This document shows positions 8,699-16,821 of a stretch of 64,000 nt of DNA, in pieces (position 1 is the stretch's first letter; each line of letters starts with the position of its first letter). Position numbers and translations under genes: made by a program. The notes beneath the pieces are model-generated. The model ran no database searches. It was not told the origin of the DNA and saw only the letters and a list, made by a program, of their open reading frames with translations. The stretch is from an uncultured Odoribacter sp. (GTDB lineage Bacteria; Bacteroidota; Bacteroidia; Bacteroidales; Marinifilaceae): contig CAJURM010000005.1 of assembly GCA_910589025.1 (NCBI GenBank), positions 1 to 64,000 of the forward strand. Direction: 5' to 3'.

Positions 8699-9802
8699 AT
8701 GTCTTATTTCTATCATATCGTATGCAGCCTGTTGCTGATTTCCTGTAACAACAGTCCCGCACCCAAACAGGCGGAACCCGTTTCCCCCACACCAGTTCCG
8801 GCTAAAAACAGTACGAAATACATAAACAGCATACAATTTACCTCCCCTTCTCCCAATTCAACATTCAATTACCATGACGCGGTAAAAATTGCGTTCAGCA
8901 CCAAAGAAAAATTTCCGGCAGATTCCATCCAGATTTTCTGGAACGGAGAAAAAACAGCCACAACAGGAGCAGGTAAAACAGAGTACGACTACCGGATTCC
9001 GGCAACCAAAACAGGCAGGAACACACTCAAATTAGTTGCCTTTCATCCGGACAACAAACGGAGTGTTGCCCATCTGACTGTCATTGTAAAACCCGACCGG
9101 GCACCGGAACACCTTTCATACAAAATCATACGGGAATACCCCCACGACCCCAAGGCATACACCCAGGGACTGGTATACCGAGACGGCATATTGTATGAAA
9201 GTACGGGACAATACGGTGAATCAGGCATACGGAAACAGGACATCAAAAGCGGGAAAATACTCTCTGCACTGAGCATCGACAACCGGCTTTTCGGAGAAGG
9301 CATTACCCTGTTGAACGACAAAATTTACCAATTAACATGGACTTCCGGAAAAGGGTTCATATATGACCTGAAAACTTTTTCCCTGGAATCCACTTTTACC
9401 TACAACACCCAGGGCTGGGGCATCACCACCATCGGTGACAAACTGATTATGAGCGACGGAAGCCATAAATTATACCACATTGCCCCCTCTTCTTTCAATA
9501 TCATCAAAGAAGTGGAAGTGTACGACCACAACGGTCCCGTTAAAAACCTCAACGAACTGGAATACATCAACGGACTGGTGTGGGCCAATGTATGGATGCA
9601 GGACCGCATTGTCATGATTGACCCCGCCACGGGGGAAGTCAAAAAGGAATTGGATCTGAGCCGCCTACTGTCCGGAGCCGAACGCGCCAAACTCAACGAC
9701 AGCGACGACGTGCTAAACGGAATCGCCTGGAACCCGGAAAAAGAGACGGTATATGTCACGGGAAAAAGATGGCCCAAACTATTTGAAATAAAAACAGAAT
9801 AA
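8699..9802 (+). CDS. glutaminyl-peptide cyclotransferase, lipoprotein
   Basis: 367 residues. An N-terminal lipoprotein signal with the lipobox LISC is followed by a Ser/Pro-rich spacer, an Ig-like/bacterial domain (roughly residues 40-125), then a plant-type glutamine cyclotransferase beta-propeller. Family motifs include YTQGLVYRDGILYESTGQYG, LFGEGITLLNDKIYQLTW and LNELEYINGLVWANVW. It forms N-terminal pyroglutamate on exported proteins at the periplasmic face. In Bacteroidota many signal-peptidase products start with Gln, which gives such an enzyme many possible substrates (inference). Confidence 0.92.
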   Translation: MSYFYHIVCSLLLISCNNSPAPKQAEPVSPTPVPAKNSTKYINSIQFTSPSPNSTFNYHDAVKIAFSTKEKFPADSIQIFWNGEKTATTGAGKTEYDYRIPATKTGRNTLKLVAFHPDNKRSVAHLTVIVKPDRAPEHLSYKIIREYPHDPKAYTQGLVYRDGILYESTGQYGESGIRKQDIKSGKILSALSIDNRLFGEGITLLNDKIYQLTWTSGKGFIYDLKTFSLESTFTYNTQGWGITTIGDKLIMSDGSHKLYHIAPSSFNIIKEVEVYDHNGPVKNLNELEYINGLVWANVWMQDRIVMIDPATGEVKKELDLSRLLSGAERAKLNDSDDVLNGIAWNPEKETVYVTGKRWPKLFEIKTE

Positions 9803-9836
9803 AGCCGATTAATACGGCATCTAAAATCTTTCGTTT

Positions 9837-10505
9837 ATGATCGATGTCAAAATTGAAGAATCGTGGAAAGAATTACTAAAAGAGGAGTTTGAAAAACCCT
9901 ACTTTACCGAACTGACCTCTTTTGTCAAAGAAGAATACAAACGGGCACGGATATTCCCCCCCGGCAAATTTATTTTCAATGCTTTCAACCATTGTCCGGT
10001 AAGCAAAACGAAAGTAGTCATTTTGGGACAGGACCCTTACCACGGTCCGGGACAGGCTCACGGATTGTGTTTTTCCGTTCCGGAAGGCATAGAGCAACCC
10101 CCTTCTCTGCAAAATATCTTCAAAGAAATCCACGACGATTTAGGCACTCCGGTTCCGGCCTCCGGCAACCTGGAACGCTGGGCAGACCAGGGTGTCCTGT
10201 TGCTCAACGCTACACTGACGGTCAAAGCACATTGTGCCGGTTCGCATCAGAACAAAGGCTGGGAAACCTTTACCGATGCAGTCATCCAGCAACTCACCCG
10301 AAAAAAACGCAATCTGGTTTTTCTGCTATGGGGTTCCTATGCCCAGCGTAAAGGGGCATTCATCGACACCAACTGCAATCTGGTGCTGAAATGTGTCCAT
10401 CCTTCCCCTCTGTCAGCCAACCGGGGCGGATGGTTCGGCAACCACCAGTTCAGCCAGGCCAACCGATATCTAAAAGAACACGGGATGAGTGAAATCAAAT
10501 GGTAA
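9837..10505 (+). CDS. ung: uracil-DNA glycosylase, family 1
   Basis: 222 residues, typical Ung length. The water-activating loop is GQDPYHGPGQAHGLCFSV with the catalytic Asp, VLLLNATLTV precedes the helix, and the minor-groove HPSPLSANRG loop with the catalytic His is intact. It removes uracil from DNA as the first step of base excision repair. It follows the cyclotransferase by 34 nt and may share its transcript. Confidence 0.97.
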   Translation: MIDVKIEESWKELLKEEFEKPYFTELTSFVKEEYKRARIFPPGKFIFNAFNHCPVSKTKVVILGQDPYHGPGQAHGLCFSVPEGIEQPPSLQNIFKEIHDDLGTPVPASGNLERWADQGVLLLNATLTVKAHCAGSHQNKGWETFTDAVIQQLTRKKRNLVFLLWGSYAQRKGAFIDTNCNLVLKCVHPSPLSANRGGWFGNHQFSQANRYLKEHGMSEIKW

Positions 10506-10554
10506 CTTTAGGGAGTTTAAAAGCGATTTATTTCCTATTTCCTATTTTTATTTC

Positions 10555-10562
10555 TACTTTTG
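10555..10562 (+). promoter_or_regulatory. -7 promoter element of fba
   Basis: TACTTTTG matches TAnnTTTG and lies 31 nt before the fba start in an AT-rich gap. The -33 region is only T-rich, without a clean TTTG. Confidence 0.5.
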
Positions 10563-10593
10563 AAGCAGATTCTGTAAATTTAAAAAATATAGT

Positions 10594-11589
10594 ATGGTTA
10601 GTTACAAAGATTTAGGGCTGGTAAACAGCCGCGAAATGTTTAAAAAAGCAATGGAGGGCAAATACGCCATCGCAGCATTCAACTTCAACAACATGGAACA
10701 GATGCAGGCCATTATCCAGGCATCTGTGGAATGCAAATCGCCGGTAATCCTCCAGGTTTCCAGCGGTGCCCGCAAATATGCAAACCAGACCCTTTTGCGC
10801 TACATGGCACAGGGTGCTGTGGAATATGCCAAAGAATTAGGCTTAAACATCCCCATCGTTCTGCACCTGGATCACGGCGACACATTCGAGCTCTGCAAAA
10901 GCTGTATTGACATGGGATTCTCTTCTGTCATGATTGACGGTTCCCACCACTCTTACGATGACAATGTGGCTCTGACCAAAAAAGTCGTAGACTACGCTCA
11001 CCAGTTTGACGTAACTGTAGAAGGAGAACTGGGTGTATTGGCAGGAGTAGAGGATGAAGTATCCGCAGAACACCACACCTACACCCGTCCGGAAGAAGTG
11101 GAAGACTTCGTCAGCAAAACGGGAGTGGATTCATTGGCTATCTCTATCGGTACTTCCCACGGAGCTAACAAATTCAAACCGGAACAATGCACCCGCAATG
11201 CTGACGGTATCTTAGTACCTCCCCCCTTGCGCTTTGATATTCTGAAAGAAGTGGAAAAACGCATCCCGGGCTTCCCGATTGTTCTTCACGGTTCTTCTTC
11301 CGTTCCCCAGGACAAAGTAGCCATCATCAACAAATACGGCGGCGCATTGAAAGATGCTATCGGTATTCCGGAAGACCAATTGCGTGAAGCAGCCAAATCG
11401 GCAGTGTGCAAAATCAACATCGACTCCGATGGTCGTCTGGCCATGACGGCAGCCGTAAGAGAGATTTTCGCCACCAAACCGGCTGAATTCGACCCGAGAA
11501 AATACCTGGGACCGGCACGCGATTCACTGAAAGAACTTTACAAACACAAATTAGTGAACGTATTAGGCAGTGCCAATACAGTAAAATAA
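10594..11589 (+). CDS. fba: fructose-1,6-bisphosphate aldolase, class II
   Basis: 331 residues. The zinc site and catalytic region are visible: LHLDHGDTFELCKSCIDMGF, VMIDGSHHSYDDNV, VEGELGVLAGVEDEV with the metal-binding Glu, and ISIGTSHGANKF and VLHGSSSVP for the phosphate loops. It performs the reversible aldol cleavage of fructose-1,6-bisphosphate in glycolysis and gluconeogenesis. It is monocistronic, with its own promoter and a strong terminator. Confidence 0.97.
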   Translation: MVSYKDLGLVNSREMFKKAMEGKYAIAAFNFNNMEQMQAIIQASVECKSPVILQVSSGARKYANQTLLRYMAQGAVEYAKELGLNIPIVLHLDHGDTFELCKSCIDMGFSSVMIDGSHHSYDDNVALTKKVVDYAHQFDVTVEGELGVLAGVEDEVSAEHHTYTRPEEVEDFVSKTGVDSLAISIGTSHGANKFKPEQCTRNADGILVPPPLRFDILKEVEKRIPGFPIVLHGSSSVPQDKVAIINKYGGALKDAIGIPEDQLREAAKSAVCKINIDSDGRLAMTAAVREIFATKPAEFDPRKYLGPARDSLKELYKHKLVNVLGSANTVK

Positions 11590-11602
11590 TAAACAGTCTT
11601 CA

Positions 11603-11635
11603 AAAAAAGCACCGGTTTTCCCGGTGCTTTTTTTT
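11603..11635. terminator. bidirectional terminator between fba and the sulfatase
   Basis: AGCACCGG and CCGGTGCT pair around TTTTC, with an A-run on the left and a run of eight or more T on the right. It serves fba and the convergent sulfatase gene, whose stop codon lies at its edge. Confidence 0.9.
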
Positions 11636-13085
11636 ACTTTGCCATCTTCCGCTCATGTTCCAGCAACGGCCAATTCGGGTCATACACATGCGCCTCTTCC
11701 ATTATCGCCTTCAACTCCTCCACCTTCTGCGGTTCGGAAGCCAACAAATCGGTTGTTTCGGACGGGTCTTCTGCCAAATTATACAATTCATACACCGACC
11801 GGTCTCCCTGAGAAGCTTTCAGACGTATCAGCTTCCAGTCGCCCTTTCTCACAGCCTGACGTCCTCCTGCCTCCTGGAATTCAAAATAAAAATACTCATG
11901 CTCTTTCTGTTTGCCCTTACCCGTGAGCAAAGGCATCAAACTTATTCCGTCTACGGAACTTCTCGCCTTATTGCCTGTCATCTGGGCAAACGTCGGCAAC
12001 ATATCCCAGAAAGAACACATAAAATCAGTCTTTCCTTGTTTCACAACACCCGGCCAGACCGTAATAAACGGTACCCGGATGCCCCCTTCATACACATCCC
12101 TCTTATATCCCCGATAAATACCGTTACTATTGAAAAAGTCTGGATCTGCCCCTCCTTCCAAATGCGGACCGTTGTCACTGGTAAAAATGACAATTGTGTT
12201 CTTATCCAGACCTAATTCTTTCAGTTTTTCCACCACTTGTCCCACATACACATCCAACCGGTAAATCATAGCTGCAAATGTAGCATGAGGCTCCGGCTGC
12301 GAACAATACCCTCCTTTGCGGAAATAGTCACACCCTTCATCACATCCTTTAAACGGCTTTTCCGGATACATCCCTCTGAATTTCTGAATAATGCTATCCT
12401 CCGGCACAATCAGTTCGGCATGGGGAATCACGTAAGGAAGAAACAAGAAAAAAGGCTTGTCCTTGTTGTTATCCAAAAACCTCAGAGCCATTTGTTGTAT
12501 TGTATCCTGGGTATATACCCCGAAACCGCCGTCATAATTTCCCGGCAGTTCCACCCTTTTCTCATTGTGCCACAAATGGTCGGCATAATAATTGTGTGCC
12601 AGCAGCTGGCAGTTATATCCAAAAAATTCATCCACGCCCTGCCGATTGGGATCACCCACCGTTCCGGGAGCACCTAATCCCCATTTGCCAAACGCCCCTG
12701 TCGTATAGCCTGCCCGTTTGAATACCTGAAAAATAGACTCCATGTGCTGTGGCAATGCCATCTGCCCTTCCGGCTGCACCTCCTTATTTCCCCGGATAGG
12801 CGCATGTCCCGAATGCAACCCCGAAAGCAGGCAGGCGCGTGAGGGGGCACTCACCGTCGTTCCAGAATAACATTGCGTAAAAAGCATTCCCTGCTCTGCC
12901 AAACGGTCGATATTGGGCGTCCGGAACTTCTGCTGCCCGTAACAGCTCAAATCCCCATACCCCAAATCATCCGCTATAATATAAACGACATTCGGAACTT
13001 TGGAAGTAACTTTAGCCGCTTCCGCCTGGAAAAAATTACCTCCTATTCCAACTGCCAAACCCGATAATAACAAACTTTTATTCAT
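11634..13085 (-). CDS. exported arylsulfatase-family enzyme, Ser-type
   Basis: 483 residues with an N-terminal signal peptide (SLLLSGLAVGIGGNFFQAEA). The alkaline-phosphatase fold starts NVVYIIADDLGYGDLSCYG, giving the calcium-binding aspartates. The sulfatase signature is S-A-P-S-R in VSAPSRACLLSG, so the formylglycine precursor is serine, not cysteine; activation therefore needs an anSME-type radical SAM maturase, which is not in this window. Further motifs are GKWGLG and FTSDNGPHLEGG. It likely desulfates host or dietary glycans in the periplasm. It stands alone, without a SusCD pair or maturase neighbour. Confidence 0.93.
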   Translation of the reverse strand: MNKSLLLSGLAVGIGGNFFQAEAAKVTSKVPNVVYIIADDLGYGDLSCYGQQKFRTPNIDRLAEQGMLFTQCYSGTTVSAPSRACLLSGLHSGHAPIRGNKEVQPEGQMALPQHMESIFQVFKRAGYTTGAFGKWGLGAPGTVGDPNRQGVDEFFGYNCQLLAHNYYADHLWHNEKRVELPGNYDGGFGVYTQDTIQQMALRFLDNNKDKPFFLFLPYVIPHAELIVPEDSIIQKFRGMYPEKPFKGCDEGCDYFRKGGYCSQPEPHATFAAMIYRLDVYVGQVVEKLKELGLDKNTIVIFTSDNGPHLEGGADPDFFNSNGIYRGYKRDVYEGGIRVPFITVWPGVVKQGKTDFMCSFWDMLPTFAQMTGNKARSSVDGISLMPLLTGKGKQKEHEYFYFEFQEAGGRQAVRKGDWKLIRLKASQGDRSVYELYNLAEDPSETTDLLASEPQKVEELKAIMEEAHVYDPNWPLLEHERKMAK

Positions 13086-13234
13086 GAATTTCTTAAGCTT
13101 ATTTGATTAATTTAAGTGCAAGTATAACAAAAAAAAAATGCAGAAATTATAAATTATTATTTATTTATTTAAAAAATATTATTATCATTGCAAATATTGT
13201 AATTGTATTAGTAAACTTTCAATATATATTAAAT
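13086..13234. other. very AT-rich intergenic gap
   Basis: About 150 bp, almost only A and T, between the sulfatase and the peptide cluster. It must contain the promoters of both units, but I see no clean TAnnTTTG box. Base composition drops sharply here and stays low to about 16.7 kb, unlike the flanking core genes. Confidence 0.6.
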
Positions 13235-13339
13235 ATGCAGAAAAATATTTTCAATTATTTCCTTTTATGATTAAAGGTAAAACATACATCTTATTATGCG
13301 ACTTTAATATTCAACGAACATCCTAATAAATATAATTTA
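13235..13339 (+). other. 5' coding extension of the C39-like/VKOR gene, broken by an in-frame TGA
   Basis: ATG 13235 opens the same frame as the gene below: MQKNIFNYFLL, then TGA at 13268-13270, then LKVKHTSYYATLIFNEHPNK leading into YNLLGLSDLL. The segment after the stop continues the N-terminal C39-peptidase-like domain of this family, where a stretch of the type LFNEHP-KYNLLGLS is expected. There is no ATG between the TGA and residue 1 of the shorter frame. Either the gene carries a recent nonsense mutation, a sequencing error, or it is translated from the later TTG without ~35 residues. Confidence 0.7.
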
Positions 13340-14794
13340 TTGGGATTATCTGATTTACTAACAGTTTATGGCGTAGATAATAATGCATTTATTTTGGATA
13401 ATAAAGAAGATATTTCAAAAATTCCATTACCATTTATTGCATATGCAGGGGGAGATTTGGTTACAGTAGATATAATAAATAAAGAACAAATAGGATACCT
13501 ATGGAATGGAAAACATATTACAGTTGCCATGTCGGATTTTTTCAAAATATGGTCTGGTATTGTATTAGTAGCCCTGCCTAATTTAATGTCAGGAGAGCCT
13601 GATTATCAACAGCATAAAAAAGAGGAAAACCTCCGAATAATACAGAATGGTATAATAGGAGGGATAGTTATAACAATTTTCATTATTACGTGTTTTTTTA
13701 CAGGATTATATCATGAGCCTAGACTACTAGGATTGCTTTTTTTTAACATTATAGGAACATATATCAGTTATTTATTAATCTTAAAATACTTGCAAATAGG
13801 CAGAATATATAGTGATAAAATATGTTCTTTTTTTAAACAAACTGATTGTAATAACCTTCTTGAATCAGACGCAGCATCATTATTTGGAATAGTAAGCTGG
13901 AGCGAAATAGGATTTAGTTATTTTATTTCGAATATAATAATTATGTTGCTTTTTCCGAATTTAAATAATTGGTTGGCGATTATTAATATTTGTGCGCTAC
14001 CTTATAGTTTTTGGAGTATATGGTATCAAAAATATAAATTCAAACAATGGTGTCCATTATGCCTCATTGTTCAAATAATACTATGGATATTGTTTTTTGT
14101 AAATTTAAGTTCAGGCTTAGTACGAATTCCAGATTGGGATTTTTTTTCTCTTTTTGTTATTGGATGTATATATTTCCTTTCATTATTGAGTATTTCTAAA
14201 TTGAAACCACTATTTGTTTATAAAAAACGCATAACAGATTTAATGCAACAAATAAATAGTTTAAAAGCCAATAAAAAAATATTTACGTTATTATTGGAAA
14301 ATCAACCTAAATATAATGTGTCTTATAATGATTCACAAATACTATTAGGAAATTCAAACGCAAACGTATGCATAACAATTTTAACAAATCCTCATTGTAA
14401 TCCATGCGCAAAAATACACAAAGAAGTAAATAAGTTATTAAAACACAATAAACATATACAAGTTCAATACATTTTTTCATCATTCTCTCCAGAATTAGAT
14501 GTATCAGCATTATATTTAATTGCTGTTTATTTGAGAAAAAACAAAAAAGAATGTGAACGAATTTATAATGAATGGTTTTCCGTAGGAAAATTTAATAAAG
14601 AAGTTTTTTTCAAAAAAAACTTCGTAGACATAGATGACATCGTTATTAACGAATTTAATCGCCATAAAATGTGGAAACAAATGATGCGATTTCATGCAAC
14701 TCCAACAATATTAATAAATGGTTATAAATTACCATCTAATTATCACGTAGAAGACTTAAGGTATTTTACTAATTTGGATCCGGAATCTGAATAG
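13340..14794 (+). CDS. C39-like / VKOR / thioredoxin fusion membrane protein
   Basis: 484 residues from TTG 13340; the native start is probably ATG 13235, see the entry just upstream. The first ~80 residues resemble an inactive C39 peptidase domain (PLPFIAYAGGDLVTV). Next comes a vitamin K epoxide reductase domain with several membrane helices, the loop cysteines in CSFFKQTDC (about residues 162 and 170) and the active CxxC in WCPLC (about 238). The C-terminal thioredoxin fold has CNPC (about 353) and the cis-proline in ATPT. VKOR-Trx fusions make disulfide bonds in exported proteins with quinone as acceptor. The six-Cys peptide gene directly downstream is the obvious substrate. Codon use is very AT-rich. 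Confidence 0.82.
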   Translation: MGLSDLLTVYGVDNNAFILDNKEDISKIPLPFIAYAGGDLVTVDIINKEQIGYLWNGKHITVAMSDFFKIWSGIVLVALPNLMSGEPDYQQHKKEENLRIIQNGIIGGIVITIFIITCFFTGLYHEPRLLGLLFFNIIGTYISYLLILKYLQIGRIYSDKICSFFKQTDCNNLLESDAASLFGIVSWSEIGFSYFISNIIIMLLFPNLNNWLAIINICALPYSFWSIWYQKYKFKQWCPLCLIVQIILWILFFVNLSSGLVRIPDWDFFSLFVIGCIYFLSLLSISKLKPLFVYKKRITDLMQQINSLKANKKIFTLLLENQPKYNVSYNDSQILLGNSNANVCITILTNPHCNPCAKIHKEVNKLLKHNKHIQVQYIFSSFSPELDVSALYLIAVYLRKNKKECERIYNEWFSVGKFNKEVFFKKNFVDIDDIVINEFNRHKMWKQMMRFHATPTILINGYKLPSNYHVEDLRYFTNLDPESE

Positions 14795-14870
14795 CTGTTG
14801 TTAAATTGCAGGACAACAGGCAATCAGTTTGATTGTAAATCATCTGCATAAAATTAAAAACTTAATTTAT

Positions 14871-15110
14871 ATGAAAAATTTAAATGAAATGTTGCAATAT
14901 GCAACGAAATTAAACAAACAAGAGATGAAAAAAATCTCTGGAGGTATGGTAGGTTCCTCGAATTGTTGTGCTTATAATACAGATGCCACGAGACCAGGCT
15001 TCACATGTATTAATGGAGGAGGTAATCAACAATCTGCTCAATTTATGGCAACAGAAAATGGTTGGTGGGCTTGTAACAGTGATGAAGTTGTAAAAGCTTG
15101 CTGTAGATAA
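14871..15110 (+). CDS. double-glycine leader, cysteine-rich exported peptide precursor
   Basis: 79 residues from ATG 14871; an in-frame TTG at 14829 is unlikely because the leader begins MKNLNEMLQYATKLNKQEMK. The leader ends KKISGG (residues 20-25), the double-Gly cleavage site of C39 peptidase/ABC exporters and of the Bacteroidota natural-product precursor leaders. The predicted mature peptide of 54 residues has six cysteines (32, 33, 46, 68, 77, 78), two of them CC pairs at the ends, plus a Gly-rich middle and GWW. This could form three disulfides. Neighbours supply oxidising thiol chemistry. Bacteriocin or signalling function is inferred; no close family member is known to me. Confidence 0.8.
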   Translation: MKNLNEMLQYATKLNKQEMKKISGGMVGSSNCCAYNTDATRPGFTCINGGGNQQSAQFMATENGWWACNSDEVVKACCR

Positions 15111-15178
15111 TGAGATATATTTTGCGATTCCTATCTTAGATAATACCTGATTTTCAGGAATAATTTAAGAATGTAGAA

Positions 15179-15222
15179 AAAGTGATTCCTAAGGGATATA
15201 TATTTATCCTGGGAATCACTTT
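15179..15222 (+). terminator. strong hairpin after the peptide gene
   Basis: AAAGTGATTCC (15179-15189) pairs with GGAATCACTTT (15212-15222), and inside it GGATA pairs with TATCC, giving a nearly continuous stem, followed by an AT-rich run. It separates the short peptide message from the downstream lipoprotein gene. Confidence 0.7.
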
Positions 15223-15247
15223 ATAATATAATATTAATATTTAATAT

Positions 15248-16720
15248 ATGGGAGTGTATAAGATTTGGAGTATACTCTTTGTTGTTTGCATATGTGGCTG
15301 CAAAAATCAAACAACTACTATTAATGTACAGATGGATAGAGATGTAAAACTGTTATATAGTAATCCGGATATTCAGATTTGTTATGATGGTTTTATGGAT
15401 ACTCTTAAGGCTAATAGTACAGGAAAATTAAAGTTGATATTTAATTTGGATAGGGGGAAAATTGTCATCCTAAAAACTTCCGATTCAAAAAATAATTATT
15501 TTTTACCTATTCTACCTGGAGAAAATTATAACATATCCTTAAAAAATAATGTGTTTTTGATTGATGGGCCTAATAAAACGGGGATTGAGTTATATCAATC
15601 TGTTACGCACTATACATCTACTACAATGGATTGGAGTATGTTTAAAAATGACACATTATCCCGTGATGAAATGATAGAAAAAATAAAAAAGAAAGAACTG
15701 GCTGAATTTAGCCAATTGCTTATTGCGAATAAAATTACCTCTTCATTTTATCAATTAGTAAATAACGACAGAGATTGTTTTTACGCTTTTGTTTCTTCCT
15801 GGTTGTATTCATGGGATATGTTAAAGATATATAGGAATGAGGAAACGGATAGCAGCATCATGAGAGAAAAACAAACATTAAATCGGTTACAAAAAAATTT
15901 TGAGCACTACTATCCGGATGATATAAGACTAATGGACTCTCCTTCATGGCCTTTTTATGGGGTATTTATGTATATTCAAATTTATAAGTCATTTTATCTG
16001 AAGCACGTAGCACGAAATAATATCGAGGGATTATTGAGTTCAAATTTACATTTTACATTTTGGTTTGAGCAAGTAAAACAATCTTTTCCAGAAGAAATCT
16101 TAGAATCTGCTTTAGCATTTTTAATACATAACCAAGCAGTAGGTGACGGACTATTGATAGAGGCGAGTATACCCGCTTTCCAATATTTTAAAGAAAAATA
16201 TCCTTTAAGTCCTTATTTAAAATATTTTCATCAACACATAGAGAGGGTAGAAGCCCTTTTTTCAGAGGAAAAACCTGATACTTCAATCCATTTTTTAGAA
16301 AACGAACCTGATTTAAATACATTGTCAAAGTTACTTACTCGGTTTAAAGGGGAAAAATTATATATTGATATATGGAGTCCAACATGTGGACCTTGCCGGA
16401 CTGAATTTCAATATTGTGATTCTTTGGAAATGATTTTGAAACAAAATAATGTAACCCCTCTTTATATTTCTTTGGACAGAGGAAATAAAGATGCAAAACA
16501 ATGGAAAGCTCTTGTTCGTTATTATAACTTAAAAGGATATCATTTCCGTGCAGAGCAGTCTTTTATAGAAGATTTAAGTAAATTGTATTATGAAGATGAC
16601 ATGAAAAATACATCTTTTGTAATACCTTGGTACATATTTGTGGACGAGAATGGACATATTGTAGAAAAGCATTTTAAACGACCTTCTGTAATAGTCTCAA
16701 CCAAGACTTTATTTAATTAA
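15248..16720 (+). CDS. thioredoxin-fold (TlpA-like) lipoprotein
   Basis: 490 residues. The signal ends in the lipobox ICGC, so the protein should be lipid-anchored in the cell envelope. Residues up to ~360 form a poorly conserved alpha/beta N-terminal region, as in Bacteroidota TlpA/ResA-like proteins with DUF4369-type beginnings. The last ~130 residues are a thioredoxin domain with DIWSPTCGPCRTEF (active CGPC) and the cis-proline in FVIPWYIFVDENGHIV. It probably reduces, isomerises or transfers disulfides on the six-Cys peptide or on a receptor. The same low GC as the two upstream genes suggests they arrived together. Confidence 0.85.
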   Translation: MGVYKIWSILFVVCICGCKNQTTTINVQMDRDVKLLYSNPDIQICYDGFMDTLKANSTGKLKLIFNLDRGKIVILKTSDSKNNYFLPILPGENYNISLKNNVFLIDGPNKTGIELYQSVTHYTSTTMDWSMFKNDTLSRDEMIEKIKKKELAEFSQLLIANKITSSFYQLVNNDRDCFYAFVSSWLYSWDMLKIYRNEETDSSIMREKQTLNRLQKNFEHYYPDDIRLMDSPSWPFYGVFMYIQIYKSFYLKHVARNNIEGLLSSNLHFTFWFEQVKQSFPEEILESALAFLIHNQAVGDGLLIEASIPAFQYFKEKYPLSPYLKYFHQHIERVEALFSEEKPDTSIHFLENEPDLNTLSKLLTRFKGEKLYIDIWSPTCGPCRTEFQYCDSLEMILKQNNVTPLYISLDRGNKDAKQWKALVRYYNLKGYHFRAEQSFIEDLSKLYYEDDMKNTSFVIPWYIFVDENGHIVEKHFKRPSVIVSTKTLFN

Positions 16721-16790
16721 TATACAACCACACTGCTTCCCGACAATCATAATTTCAATACCCTCGTTTCTTTTTCCAGCGTTTTTATTG

Positions 16791-16798
16791 TACCTTTG
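16791..16798 (+). promoter_or_regulatory. -7 promoter element of typA
   Basis: TACCTTTG fits TAnnTTTG and lies 24 nt before the typA ATG. T-rich DNA at about 16766-16775 stands where the -33 element should be. Confidence 0.55.
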
Positions 16799-16821
16799 AA
16801 CCCTAATTTTATCAATACAAA

